64,000 bases of DNA from RYN-230 sp036509255 (GCA_036509255.1 DATCFY010000044.1:50730-114729); one strand, 5' to 3'; positions 33,288 through 42,065 are shown, counted from the stretch's first letter. Made by a program: numbers and translations. Notes: a model not told the origin generated them from the sequence alone.

Positions 33288-34298
33288 GTGCCGGACGCGC
33301 AGTTGCCTGAAGCGCAGGCGGACGAGCCCCACTCCGAAGGACTGCGCGCGGTGCTGGCGGCGCTCGGCGCGAACCTGGGCATTGCGGCCACCAAGCTCGT
33401 GGCGTTCGCGTTTACCGGATCGGCGTCGATGCTCGCCGAGTCGGTGCACTCGCTGGCGGACAGCGGGAACCAGGCGCTGCTGCTGCTCGGCCGCAGCCGC
33501 GCCCGGCAGGCGCAGACCGAGGAGCACCCGTTCGGCTTCGGCCGGGAACGCTACTTCTACGCGTTCGTGGTGGCCGTGGTGCTGTTCGCGGTGGGCGCGG
33601 TGTTCTCGCTGTACGAGGGTGTTCACAAGATCATCAGCCCGGAGCACATCCGCTCGCCGGTGGTGGCCTTCGTGGTCCTGGCCATCGCCATGGCCCTGGA
33701 AGGGTTCTCGCTGCGCACGGCGGTGCACGAGACCAACCTGGTCCGCGGCCGTAACAGCTGGACCGCGTTCATCCGCAGGGCCAAGGCACCCGAGCTGCCC
33801 GCCATCCTGCTGGAGGACCTGGCCGCGCTGACCGGGCTGGTCTTCGCTATCGCCGGGGTGGCGCTGACCGAAATCACCGGTAACCCGGTCTGGGACGGCG
33901 TGGGCTCGCTGGCCATCGGCGTCCTGCTCGGCTGCGTGGCCGCGGTGCTGGCGGTCGAGATGAAGAGCCTGCTGATCGGCGAGTCGGCCAGCGCCGAGGT
34001 GGAGCGGGCCATCGTCGCGGCCCTGGAATCCGGCCCGGAGGTGCAGCGGGTCATCCACCTGCGCACTCTGCACATGGGCCCGGAGAGCCTCCTCGTCGCG
34101 GCCAAGATCGCGATCAGCGGAGCGGACAGCGCGGCGCTGGTGGCCGCGGGGATCGACGCGGCCGAGCGGCGGGTCCGCAGCGCGGTGCCGATCGCCGAGA
34201 TGATCTACCTGGAGCCGGACATCTACCAGCCGGGCAAGGCCGATGCCACCGACCCCGCGATCCGCGCGGTCCGCCGGCCACGCCGGCCCGGCAGCTAG
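33288..34298 (+). CDS. Cation diffusion facilitator (CDF) transporter
   Basis: The GTG start follows the previous stop with no gap. The 336-residue protein has about six membrane helices. The first metal-site pair is in MLAESVHSLADSGNQ (H and D in HSLAD) and the second in LPAILLEDLAALTGL (ED...A rather than the HxxxD of typical members). HPFGFGRERYFYAFVVA marks the CDF subgroup related to eukaryotic ZnT9 (SLC30A9). The C-terminal cytoplasmic domain (about 225-310) is the usual ferredoxin-like dimer domain. It probably exports Zn2+, Mn2+ or a similar divalent ion by proton exchange; the metal cannot be read from the sequence. Confidence 0.87.
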   Translation: MPDAQLPEAQADEPHSEGLRAVLAALGANLGIAATKLVAFAFTGSASMLAESVHSLADSGNQALLLLGRSRARQAQTEEHPFGFGRERYFYAFVVAVVLFAVGAVFSLYEGVHKIISPEHIRSPVVAFVVLAIAMALEGFSLRTAVHETNLVRGRNSWTAFIRRAKAPELPAILLEDLAALTGLVFAIAGVALTEITGNPVWDGVGSLAIGVLLGCVAAVLAVEMKSLLIGESASAEVERAIVAALESGPEVQRVIHLRTLHMGPESLLVAAKIAISGADSAALVAAGIDAAERRVRSAVPIAEMIYLEPDIYQPGKADATDPAIRAVRRPRRPGS

Positions 34299-34305
34299 CC
34301 CGTGA

Positions 34306-34683
34306 TCACCGCCGGGAGCCCGGGGCCCGCACCGCGGGGGCCGGGCGCTGGCCCATGCTGAGCAGCCGCAGCGCCCGCTCCTTCTCGAAGTCCAGCGCGC
34401 TGCCCGGCGGCGGAGGGACCCGCCCGATCCGCCGGCCCAGCTCCGCGACCTGGGCACGCACCCCCGGCTCGGCCAGCACCCGCAGGCCGAAGGCCAGCGC
34501 GGCCGGGCTGATGTCCAGCCGCCGCTCCAGCTCCAGGCCCATGGCCACCGCCACCACGTCCTGGTCGCCGAACTGGCGGTGACCCCGGCCCCGCCCGACC
34601 GGGGGCAGCAGGCCGAGCGATTCCCGGTAACGGAGCATCCGGGGAGATGTGCCGAGCCGCTGGGCGGCCTCCGTGATGCGCAT
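34306..34683 (-). CDS. MerR-family transcriptional regulator
   Basis: The 125-residue product begins MRITEAAQRLGTSPRMLRYRESLGLLPP, a clear MerR winged-helix N-terminus. HRQFGDQDVVAVAMGLELERRLDISP and a coiled-coil dimer helix follow. There are no paired cysteines for metal and no large ligand domain, so the effector is unknown. It is transcribed away from ahcY, with 113 bp between the two starts, and probably controls itself from the AT-rich operator in that gap; ahcY could be a second target. Confidence 0.85.
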   Translation of the reverse strand: MRITEAAQRLGTSPRMLRYRESLGLLPPVGRGRGHRQFGDQDVVAVAMGLELERRLDISPAALAFGLRVLAEPGVRAQVAELGRRIGRVPPPPGSALDFEKERALRLLSMGQRPAPAVRAPGSRR

Positions 34684-34690
34684 CCACTGA

Positions 34691-34713
34691 ATCTAACATT
34701 CTTTTGTTAAGAA
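34691..34713 (-). promoter_or_regulatory. merR promoter with AT-rich operator
   Basis: On the - strand TTAGAT (34696-34691) lies seven bases before the merR ATG, so the message would be leaderless. Immediately upstream is TTCTT-N5-AAGAA (34699-34713), an inverted repeat in an A/T island that stands out from the 72% GC background. A dyad in the -35/-10 spacer is typical of MerR regulators. Confidence 0.5.
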
Positions 34714-34796
34714 AGCCGCCTGAGGGCTGCGCCCAGGCCGTGCGGTGCCGTACGGTCGGAGGAGCCGACCCATCCGTGACCCTGCTGAGGAGTGTC

Positions 34797-36242
34797 ATGC
34801 CTGCCGAATCCGTCCCGTTCAAGGTGGCCGATCTGTCCCTCGCCGATTTCGGGCGCAAGGAGATCAGGCTTGCCGAGCACGAAATGCCGGGACTGATGGC
34901 GGTCCGGGAGGAGTACGCCGACGCGCAGCCGCTGCGCGGGGCGCGGATCACCGGATCGCTGCACATGACCATCCAGACCGCTGTCCTGATCGAGACCCTC
35001 GCCGCGCTCGGCGCCCAGGTCCGGTGGGCCAGCTGCAACATCTTCTCCACCCAGGACCACGCCGCGGCGGCGGTGGCGGTCGGGCCGGAGGGAACCCCGG
35101 ACGACCCCAAGGGCATCCCGGTATTCGCCTGGAAGGGCGAGACGCTGGAGGAGTACTGGTGGTGCACGGACCAGGCGCTGACCTGGCCCGGCGAGAACGG
35201 CCCGAACATGATCCTCGATGACGGCGGCGACGCCACGATGCTGGTGCACAAGGGCGCCGAGTATGAGGGAGCCGGCGCGGTGCCGTCGGCAGCCGAGGAC
35301 GACACCGACGAGTGGAAGGTCGTGCTCGACCTGCTCCGCCGGACCCTGGAGACCCGCGACGACCGCTGGACGGTGATGGCCGAGGGCATCCGCGGGGTGA
35401 CCGAGGAGACCACCACCGGCGTGCACCGGCTGTACGAGATGGCCAACTCGGGCACCCTCGCCTTCCCGGCCATCAACGTGAACGACTCCGTGACCAAGTC
35501 CAAGTTCGACAACATCTACGGCTGCCGCCACTCGCTGATCGACGGCATCAAGCGCGCCACCGACGTGCTCATCGGCGGCAAGGTCACGGTGATCTGCGGC
35601 TACGGCGACGTCGGCAAGGGCTGCGCGCAGTCGCTGCGCGGCCAGGGCGCCCGGGTCATCGTCACTGAGGTCGACCCGATCTGCGCGCTGCAGGCGGCCA
35701 TGGACGGCTTCCAGGTGGCCCGGCTGGACGACGTGGTCACCACCGCGGACATCTTCGTCACCGCTACCGGCAACCGGGACGTCATCACCGCGGAGCAGAT
35801 GCGGATGATGAAGCACCAGGCGATCGTGGGGAACATCGGCCACTTCGACAACGAGATCGACATGGCCGGGCTGGCCCGGATCCCCGGCATCCGGCGGCAG
35901 ATCATCAAGCCGCAGGTGGACGAGTGGCAGTTCGGCGACGGCCACGCGATCATCATCCTGTCCGAGGGCCGGCTGCTCAACCTGGGCAACGCGACCGGGC
36001 ACCCCAGCTTCGTGATGTCCAACTCCTTCACCAACCAGGTCATCGCCCAGATCGAGCTGTTCACCAAGGCGGATCAGTACCCGGTGGGCGTGCACACGCT
36101 GCCCAAGCACCTGGACGAGAAGGTGGCCCGGCTGCATCTGGACGCACTGGGCGTCCGGCTCACCGAGCTGACCAAGGAGCAGGCCAGCTACATCGGCGTG
36201 CCGGTCGAGGGCCCGTACAAGTCCGACCACTACCGGTACTGA
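34797..36242 (+). CDS. ahcY: Adenosylhomocysteinase (canonical long type)
   Basis: Start ATG at 34797 with GAGGAG upstream; 481 residues. It hydrolyses S-adenosylhomocysteine to adenosine and homocysteine in the methyl cycle. Key features are GSLHMTIQTA (catalytic His56), CNIFSTQDHAAAA, the extra insertion with VFAWKGETLEEYWWC, LDDGGD, TEETTTGV, the Lys/Asp pair in TKSKFDNIYG, the NAD loop GYGDVGKG, GHFDNEIDM, and the C-terminal GPYKSDHYRY whose Lys and Tyr reach the neighbouring subunit's NAD. A shorter paralogue follows after 16 bp. Confidence 0.96.
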   Translation: MPAESVPFKVADLSLADFGRKEIRLAEHEMPGLMAVREEYADAQPLRGARITGSLHMTIQTAVLIETLAALGAQVRWASCNIFSTQDHAAAAVAVGPEGTPDDPKGIPVFAWKGETLEEYWWCTDQALTWPGENGPNMILDDGGDATMLVHKGAEYEGAGAVPSAAEDDTDEWKVVLDLLRRTLETRDDRWTVMAEGIRGVTEETTTGVHRLYEMANSGTLAFPAINVNDSVTKSKFDNIYGCRHSLIDGIKRATDVLIGGKVTVICGYGDVGKGCAQSLRGQGARVIVTEVDPICALQAAMDGFQVARLDDVVTTADIFVTATGNRDVITAEQMRMMKHQAIVGNIGHFDNEIDMAGLARIPGIRRQIIKPQVDEWQFGDGHAIIILSEGRLLNLGNATGHPSFVMSNSFTNQVIAQIELFTKADQYPVGVHTLPKHLDEKVARLHLDALGVRLTELTKEQASYIGVPVEGPYKSDHYRY

Positions 36243-36258
36243 CCCAGATCACCGACCG

Positions 36259-37536
36259 ATGAGTGAGCGGCTGCCCGGCGTCCCGTCCGATATCGCGGAC
36301 GCCGGGCTGGCCAGCGCCGGTCTGGCCAGGATCGGCTGGGCCCAGCGGTCCATGCCGGTGCTGACCGGCATCGGCGAGGTTTTCGTTGCGGAAAGACCGC
36401 TGGCGGGCCGGACCATCGCCGCCTGCCTGCATGTCACCGCGGAAACGGCCGTGCTGGTGCAGACGCTGCGTGCCGGTGGCGCCGACGTCTACCTGGCCGC
36501 CTCGAATCCGCTGTCCACCCAGGATGACATTGCGGCCGCGCTGGACGCCTGCGGCGCGGCCGTGGTGTTCGCCCGGGCCGGGGCCGACCGGGCGGCCTAC
36601 GAAGAGCACATCCACCGGGCCCTGGACGCCGGGCCGGACCTGGTCGTGGACGACGGCGGCGACCTGATGGAGGCGCTGCACGGGGAGCGGCCCGATCTGC
36701 TCGGCAAGGTGATGGGCGGGTGTGAGTCCACCACGGCGGGGGTGATCCGGCTACGCCGGATGGCCAGTGACGGGACGCTCGCCTTTCCCGCCGTCGCCGC
36801 GGACGCCGCCGGCACGCGTCTCATGCTGGACAGCACCTACGGCACCGGGCAGTCCACCATCGACGGGATCATCCGGGCCACCAACGTCATGCTGGCCGGC
36901 CGGACCGTGGTGGTGGCCGGGTACGGCTGGTGCGGCCGGGGCATCGCGCAGCGGGCCCGGGGACTCGGCGCGCAGGTCATCGTGACCGAGGTCGATCCGG
37001 TCCGCGCGCTCGACGCGATGATGCAGGGCTACCGCGTCATGCCGATGGCGGAGGCCGCGCCGCTCGGCGAGGTGTTCATCACCGCGACCGGGTCCCGGGA
37101 CGTGATCACCGCGCCGCACCTGGCCGTGATGCGGGACGGCGCGATCCTGGCCAACGCCGGCCACTTCGACGTCGAGGTGGACGTGCGGGCTCTGGCGGCG
37201 CTGGCCATCAGCGTGGAGCGGGGCGTGCGCCCGCACACCGACGAGTACGTGCTCGCCGATGGGCGGCGGCTGCTGCTGCTGGCCGAGGGCCGGATCGTCA
37301 ACCTGGTCGCCGCGGAGGGCAACCCGCCCATGGTCATGGACGTGTCGTTCGCCGGGCAGGCGCTGGTGCTGGCCTGGCTGGCCCGCGAGCACGGGTCGCT
37401 GCTGCCGGGCGTGCACGGGGTCCCGGCGGCGATTGACGACGAGATCGCCCGGCTGGCCCTGGGTGCGACCGGCGTGGCCATCGATGAGCTGACCCCCGAC
37501 CAGCAGGAGTACCTCGACTCCTGGCAGCAGCCCTGA
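36259..37536 (+). CDS. Second S-adenosylhomocysteine hydrolase-like protein, short archaeal-type
   Basis: The product has 425 residues and starts 16 bp after ahcY, presumably in the same operon. It keeps the fold and many active-site residues: His58 in CLHVTAETA, Asp131 in VVDDGGD, Asp191, GHFDVEVD and the NAD loop GYGWCGRG. It differs from the neighbour in five ways: SNPLSTQDDIAAAL instead of CNIFSTQDH; no 40-residue insertion; CESTTAGV instead of TEETTTGV; Arg187 in place of the catalytic Lys four residues before Asp191; and no GPxKxDHYRY tail. The short form resembles archaeal and Thermotoga enzymes, some of which act on S-inosylhomocysteine. It may use a different nucleoside thioether or be regulatory. 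Confidence 0.8.
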   Translation: MSERLPGVPSDIADAGLASAGLARIGWAQRSMPVLTGIGEVFVAERPLAGRTIAACLHVTAETAVLVQTLRAGGADVYLAASNPLSTQDDIAAALDACGAAVVFARAGADRAAYEEHIHRALDAGPDLVVDDGGDLMEALHGERPDLLGKVMGGCESTTAGVIRLRRMASDGTLAFPAVAADAAGTRLMLDSTYGTGQSTIDGIIRATNVMLAGRTVVVAGYGWCGRGIAQRARGLGAQVIVTEVDPVRALDAMMQGYRVMPMAEAAPLGEVFITATGSRDVITAPHLAVMRDGAILANAGHFDVEVDVRALAALAISVERGVRPHTDEYVLADGRRLLLLAEGRIVNLVAAEGNPPMVMDVSFAGQALVLAWLAREHGSLLPGVHGVPAAIDDEIARLALGATGVAIDELTPDQQEYLDSWQQP

Positions 37537-37642
37537 CCCGATGGCCCCTCCGCGCCGTGTCGCCGCCTCGCGCGGTCCAGCCCCCGCGCCGGCCTTCCCA
37601 ACCACATCAATCCCACCAGCAACGCCTCAGCGCGGGCGCCGT

Positions 37643-37714
37643 GACTTTTCCCGCGTGCGGTGCGCCGAGCTCGGGCAAATCGGACGCCAGAACGCACGTC
37701 GCGCGGGAAAAGTC
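37643..37714. terminator. Long hairpin between convergent ahcY-paralogue and RDD genes
   Basis: GACTTTTCCCGCG (37643-37655) and its exact complement (37702-37714) flank a 46-nt loop that also contains a CGTGCG/CGCACG pair. The 200-bp gap between the + strand stop at 37536 and the - strand stop at 37737 has no gene, so this is the likely shared terminator. The A/T run at the base of the stem gives a U-tract on both strands. Confidence 0.65.
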
Positions 37715-37736
37715 GGCGGGCCCCCGGGACCCTGCG

Positions 37737-38738
37737 TTAGCGAGGGGGGAGGAAGCCGCCGGGGCGAGGAGGCGCGGGATTGGGGTCGGGGACTGGCGGG
37801 GCGCTTGTGGCGGCTGCGTCGGGGGTGTTGACGGCGGGGGCGGACGGACTGGCCTCGGTGGGTGCAGCCCGGCTGGCCGGCGCGGGTGGCGCGGCCTGGG
37901 CGGGTGGCGCGGCCTGAGCGGCTCCGGAGGCCGACTCCCCAGTGGACAGGACGGCCGTCGCGGGGGAGCCGGGGCCGGGCTGGGCGGCCATCCGGGCGTG
38001 CGCGCGGTTCCGGCGTTCGGCGAGGACGGCGGACAGGTAGTCGGGCGCGCTGGTACCGGCCGGCGGAGGTGGGGTGACCTGCGCGGCCACCGTGGCCGCG
38101 ATCCGGCGGCCGAACTCCTCCCGGGTCGCCGGGGTGAAGTTGTAGTACCGGGCCAGGTACTGGCGGGCGGCCTCCCCCGTGGCGTCGGCCAGCCCGGACA
38201 GCTCGGCCGTGGCCGCCCACGCGGCCAGGACGGGCGGCAGGGCGGACATCGGGGCGGTCGGTTCGAGCCGGCCTGGCATCCGCTCGGTGATGACGAACGT
38301 GCCCGCGAAGATGTCCCCCAGGCGCTTGCCGCCCGTCGACAGGAGGGAGGTGACCAGGGCGAGGAAGCCCAGCGTCAGCCAGATCTCCAGCACCCCGAGC
38401 AGGGCCCGCATCAGCGCCTGGCGGAACCGTTCCGGTCCTCCGTCGTCGCTGACCACGCGCAGCCCCAGGGCCAGTTTGCCCAGCGACCGGCCCCGGCTCA
38501 GGGTCTCGAAAAGCGCCGGGTAGCCCACGATGACCAGCACGGAGACGGTCAGGGAGATGGCCGCGACCGCCGCCGGGTCCAGTCCTCCGCCCAGCCCGGC
38601 GGCCAGCGCCACGCCGCCCAGCCCGAACAGCAGCACGAGCTGGATCGTGATGTCGATGATCAGGGCCAGGGTGCGGCTCGGGAAGCGGGCGAACGGCACG
38701 TCGATGACGACCGCCTCGCCCGTGATCACCTCGGCCAC
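37737..38738 (-). CDS. RDD-family membrane protein
   Basis: I use the GTG at 38738 (VAEVITGEAVVIDVPFARFPSR); the frame is open further but that is the divergent gene's territory. The 333-residue product has an RDD domain: FPSRTLALIIDITIQLVLL with the Arg-Asp pair, a second helix ISLTVSVLVIVGYPALFE, then RGRSLGKLALGLRVV and GVLEIWLTLGFLALVTSLL. The C-terminal half is cytoplasmic, with a helical segment and a Pro/Ala-rich tail. RDD proteins are thought to be small transporters or membrane organisers. It is divergently transcribed from SpoIIM, its usual neighbour. Confidence 0.85.
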   Translation of the reverse strand: MAEVITGEAVVIDVPFARFPSRTLALIIDITIQLVLLFGLGGVALAAGLGGGLDPAAVAAISLTVSVLVIVGYPALFETLSRGRSLGKLALGLRVVSDDGGPERFRQALMRALLGVLEIWLTLGFLALVTSLLSTGGKRLGDIFAGTFVITERMPGRLEPTAPMSALPPVLAAWAATAELSGLADATGEAARQYLARYYNFTPATREEFGRRIAATVAAQVTPPPPAGTSAPDYLSAVLAERRNRAHARMAAQPGPGSPATAVLSTGESASGAAQAAPPAQAAPPAPASRAAPTEASPSAPAVNTPDAAATSAPPVPDPNPAPPRPGGFLPPR

Positions 38739-38771
38739 GCGGCTCCCCTGCCTGTCCAAGCTGTCTGTCAG

Positions 38772-38777
38772 TAGGCT
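38772..38777 (+). promoter_or_regulatory. Probable leaderless promoter (-10) of the SpoIIM gene
   Basis: TAGGCT is followed by seven bases and the GTG at 38785, and no Shine-Dalgarno is present. Only 46 bp separate this start from the divergent RDD start, so the promoters overlap. Confidence 0.5.
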
Positions 38778-38784
38778 GCCTGGA

Positions 38785-39780
38785 GTGGACGTCGACGCCT
38801 TTGTAGCCGCACACCAGGCCGATTGGGCCAGGCTAGACGAACTCGTCCGGTGCCGCCGCCGGCTGACCGGCGACGAGATTGACGAGCTGGTCATGCTGTA
38901 CCAGCGGACCACCACTCACCTGTCCGTGCTGCGCTCGGCCGGCCACGACCCGGCGCTCGCCGCCCGGCTGTCCAGCCGGGTCGCCCAGGCCCGGACCACG
39001 GTGACCGGCTCGCACGTGCCCGCCTGGTCCGCCGTGAGCCGGTTCACGCTGGTGTCGTTCCCCGCCATGGCGTACCGGGCCCGCTGGTGGTGGGCGGGCT
39101 GCGCGGGCGGCTCCATCCTGGTGGGGGTCCTGCTGGGCTGGTGGGTGGCCCGCTCGCCCGGGGTGCAGGCCGCGCTGCTGCCCGGCACCCAGGTCCGCCA
39201 GCTGGTAAACCACCAGTTCCGTGGCTACTACTCGCAGTATGCGGCGAGTTCGTTTGCCGCGAAGGTATGGACCAACAACGTGTGGGTTGCCGCCGAGGCA
39301 CTGATTTTCGGGGTGCTGCTCGGCCTGCCCACGCTGGTGGTGCTGTTCGGGAACGCCGCCAACGCCGGGGTGGAAGGCGGCCTGATGGTCGCGCATGGCC
39401 GGGGCGGGCTCTTCTTCACCCTGATCCTGCCGCACGGGATGCTCGAGCTCAGCGCGGTGTTCCTGGCCGCGGCGGCCGGACTGCGGCTCGGCTGGAGCGT
39501 CATCGACCCGGGGTCCCGGCCGCGCGGGCGGGCGCTGGCCGAGGAGGGCCGCTCCTCCCTCACGATTGCGCTCGGGCTCATCGTGGTGCTGCTGGTCTCC
39601 GGGCTCATCGAGGCGTTCGTGACCCCCTCGCCGCTGCCCGCCTGGGCCCGGATCGGCATCGGCGCCGTGGCCGAGGCGGCGTTCCTGGGCTACGTCATCG
39701 TGCTCGGGCGGCGCGCCGCCGCCACCGGGGCCAGCCCGGACATGGAGTTCGCCCCGGATACCGTGCCCGTGGCCGGCTAG
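38785..39780 (+). CDS. Stage II sporulation protein M (SpoIIM/DUF95) family membrane protein
   Basis: From the GTG at 38785 the product is 331 residues. A cytoplasmic helical N-terminus (DVDAFVAAHQADWARLDELV) precedes about five membrane helices: AGCAGGSILVGVLLGWWVA, AAEALIFGVLLGLPTLVVLFGNA, FTLILPHGMLELSAVFLAAAAGLRL, LTIALGLIVVLLVSGLIEAF and IGIGAVAEAAFLGYVIVLG. The PHGMLEL motif is the SpoIIM signature. In Bacillus SpoIIM is part of the DMP peptidoglycan-remodelling complex; the actinobacterial homologue sits next to RDD and MoxR genes and its role is not established. It converges on the DUF58 gene with a 4-bp gap. Confidence 0.88.
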   Translation: MDVDAFVAAHQADWARLDELVRCRRRLTGDEIDELVMLYQRTTTHLSVLRSAGHDPALAARLSSRVAQARTTVTGSHVPAWSAVSRFTLVSFPAMAYRARWWWAGCAGGSILVGVLLGWWVARSPGVQAALLPGTQVRQLVNHQFRGYYSQYAASSFAAKVWTNNVWVAAEALIFGVLLGLPTLVVLFGNAANAGVEGGLMVAHGRGGLFFTLILPHGMLELSAVFLAAAAGLRLGWSVIDPGSRPRGRALAEEGRSSLTIALGLIVVLLVSGLIEAFVTPSPLPAWARIGIGAVAEAAFLGYVIVLGRRAAATGASPDMEFAPDTVPVAG

Positions 39781-39784
39781 CACC

Positions 39785-41077
39785 TCAGAGCTGGCCGCGG
39801 GCTTTCAGTTCCAGGTAGGCGTCGGCCAGCGCGGACGGCAGCCGGTCCGGCGGGGCGTCGATCACGCTGACGCCGTGGCGGCGCAGCAGGGCCGAGATCC
39901 GGCGCCGCTGGGCCTGCGCTCCCTCGGCCGCGGCGGCGTCGTAGAGACGGCCCGCGTCACCCCGGGCGGCCGCCATCTCCGCGACCCGGGGGTCGGCCAC
40001 TGCCGCGATCATGACCATGTTCCGGGACACGAGCGGGCCCAGCCGGGGCAGCAGCCCTTCCTCGATCACCGCCGGGTTGAGGTCGGTGAGCAGCACCACC
40101 AGGCAGCGATGCCGGGCCACGGTGAGCACCGCGCTGACCATCGCCCCCATGTCGGTTTCGGTCAGCTCGGCGTCCAGTGGCGCCATGGCCGTGGTGAACG
40201 AGGCCAGCACCGACGACCGGGGGGCGCCCAGCACCCGGGCCCGTACCCTTCGGTCGAACGCGATCAGGTCGACCCGGTCCCCGGCCCGGGCCGCGAGCGC
40301 GGTCAGCAGCAGCGTGGCGTCCATCGACGCGTCCAGCCGCGGGGTGCCGCCGACCCGGCCCGCCGAGGTCCGCCCGGTGTCCAGGACGACGAGGATCCGC
40401 CGGTCGCGTTCGGGCCGCCAGGTGCGGACCATCACGTCGCCCCGGCGGGCGGCTGCCCGCCAGTCGATCGAGCGGACATCGTCGCCGATGACGTACTCGC
40501 GCAGCGAGTCGAACTCGGTGCCGGGCCCGCGCAGCAGCGAGCGGTGCTGGCCGTCGAGCTGGCGCAGCTGGGACAGCTTCTCGCCCAGGTGCCTGCGGCT
40601 GCCGAACGGCGGCAGCACCCGGATGCTCCACGGCACGCGGTGGCGGCCCTGCCGGGCGGCCAGCCCCAGCGGCCCGAACGACCGCACGATGACCGCTGCG
40701 GACACCTTGTCGCCCCGCCGGTCCGGGGTGAGCGTGCTGGCCGCGGTGGCCTGGTCGCCCGCCGCGGCGGTGAGCGCCACCTGGCCCGGCTCCGCGTGCG
40801 CGCTCGGCGGCCAGGCGGCCCGCACCTGGGCCCGCAGCGGCCGGCGGCCCGGGTTGTGCACGGTCACCGCGGTGGGGGCGGACTCGCCCAGCAGCACCCG
40901 GGTGTCGCCGGACCGGGTGATGCGAAGCCCCCGGACGCTGGCCGCCAGCACCAGGTCAGCGGCGATCGCGGCGAGCAGTACCGCGTTGACGGCCAGCAGC
41001 GCCGGCCAGGTCCGCAGGCCCAGCACGACCAGCGCGCCGAGCAGCGCCGCCGCGGCGGCGCGGCCGGTCAGCGCCAT
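39785..41077 (-). CDS. DUF58 domain protein
   Basis: The 430-residue protein has two N-terminal membrane helices (about 5-50), a beta domain, and the DUF58 core GTEFDSLREYVIGDDVRSIDWRAAAR, with RTWRPERDRRILVVLDTG leading into a von Willebrand A-like fold. The metal-ion site is incomplete (LDTGRTS rather than DxSxS). DUF58 proteins pair with MoxR ATPases as chaperone-like complexes. It is the last gene of a five-gene - strand operon, 7 bp behind moxR. Confidence 0.88.
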   Translation of the reverse strand: MALTGRAAAAALLGALVVLGLRTWPALLAVNAVLLAAIAADLVLAASVRGLRITRSGDTRVLLGESAPTAVTVHNPGRRPLRAQVRAAWPPSAHAEPGQVALTAAAGDQATAASTLTPDRRGDKVSAAVIVRSFGPLGLAARQGRHRVPWSIRVLPPFGSRRHLGEKLSQLRQLDGQHRSLLRGPGTEFDSLREYVIGDDVRSIDWRAAARRGDVMVRTWRPERDRRILVVLDTGRTSAGRVGGTPRLDASMDATLLLTALAARAGDRVDLIAFDRRVRARVLGAPRSSVLASFTTAMAPLDAELTETDMGAMVSAVLTVARHRCLVVLLTDLNPAVIEEGLLPRLGPLVSRNMVMIAAVADPRVAEMAAARGDAGRLYDAAAAEGAQAQRRRISALLRRHGVSVIDAPPDRLPSALADAYLELKARGQL

Positions 41078-41084
41078 GAGCTGG

Positions 41085-42065
41085 TCACCGGGGGACCGGG
41101 ACGGAGGCGAGGACCGCCTCTAGCACCCCGTCCGCCGAGGCACCCTCGATCTCCGCTTCCGGCCGGAGCTGGATCCGGTGCCGCAACGTCGGCCGGGCCA
41201 GCGCCTTCACGTCATCGGGCGTGACGTAGTCGCGGCCGGCCAGCCAGGCCCAGGCCCGGCTGGTGGCCTGCAGCGCGGTGGCCCCGCGGGGGGACACGCC
41301 CAGCCGCAGCGACGGCGACTGCCGGGTGGCCCGGCACAGGTCCACGATGTAACCAGCCACGTCTGCGGCCACCCGGACCTCGCGGACCGCTGCGGACGCC
41401 GCGGCGAGCTCGGCCGGCCCGGCGACCGGCTTGATCCCGGTCGCCGCGAGGTTGGTGGGGTCGAAGCCAGCCGCGTGCCGGGCCAGGATGCCGATCTCGT
41501 CGTCCCGGCCTGGCAGCTCGACGGTGAGCTTGACCAGGAAGCGGTCCAGCTGGGCCTCCGGCAGGGGATAGGTTCCCTCGTACTCCACCGGGTTCTGGGT
41601 CGCGGCCACCAGGAATGGCTCGGGCAGCAGCCGGGGCTGGCCCTCCACCGACACCTGCCGCTCCTCCATGGCTTCGAGCAGCGCGGCCTGCGTCTTCGGC
41701 GGCGTCCGGTTGATCTCGTCGGCGAGCAGCAGGTTGGTGAACACCGGGCCCTCACGGAACTGGAACAAGGCGGTCTTCGCGTCGTATACCAGCGAGCCGG
41801 TCACGTCGCCCGGCATCAGGTCCGGGGTGAACTGGACCCGGGTGCTGCGCAGCGACAGCGAGGCCGCCAGCGAGCGCACCAGCAGGGTCTTGGCCACCCC
41901 CGGCACGCCTTCGAGCAGCACGTGACCCCGGCACAGCAGGCAGATCACGAGCCCGGTCAGCACCGGGTCCTGGCCGATGATGGCCTTGCCGACCTCGGTG
42001 CGGACCGCTTCGAGTGCGCCCCGTACGTCGGCGTCGGCGTCCAGGGCCTGGTATTCGGCGGTCAC
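41085..42065 (-). CDS. MoxR-type AAA+ ATPase
   Basis: The product has 326 residues (GTG start overlapping the upstream stop, GTGA). It has Walker A EGVPGVAKT (52-60), Walker B LLLADEINR (111-119), sensor-type TQNPVEYEGTYPLPEAQLDRF and the arginine-finger region. MoxR ATPases are chaperone-like and activate or insert cofactors into partner proteins carrying VWA domains; the DUF58 product encoded next is the expected partner. The overlap on both sides implies tight stoichiometry. Confidence 0.93.
   Translation of the reverse strand: MTAEYQALDADADVRGALEAVRTEVGKAIIGQDPVLTGLVICLLCRGHVLLEGVPGVAKTLLVRSLAASLSLRSTRVQFTPDLMPGDVTGSLVYDAKTALFQFREGPVFTNLLLADEINRTPPKTQAALLEAMEERQVSVEGQPRLLPEPFLVAATQNPVEYEGTYPLPEAQLDRFLVKLTVELPGRDDEIGILARHAAGFDPTNLAATGIKPVAGPAELAAASAAVREVRVAADVAGYIVDLCRATRQSPSLRLGVSPRGATALQATSRAWAWLAGRDYVTPDDVKALARPTLRHRIQLRPEAEIEGASADGVLEAVLASVPVPR

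Noticed and set aside
34684..34796. SAH riboswitch upstream of ahcY
   Set aside because: The gap is only 113 bp and lacks the conserved GAGGAGCGCTGC and CCAGGCTCG blocks of the SAH aptamer.
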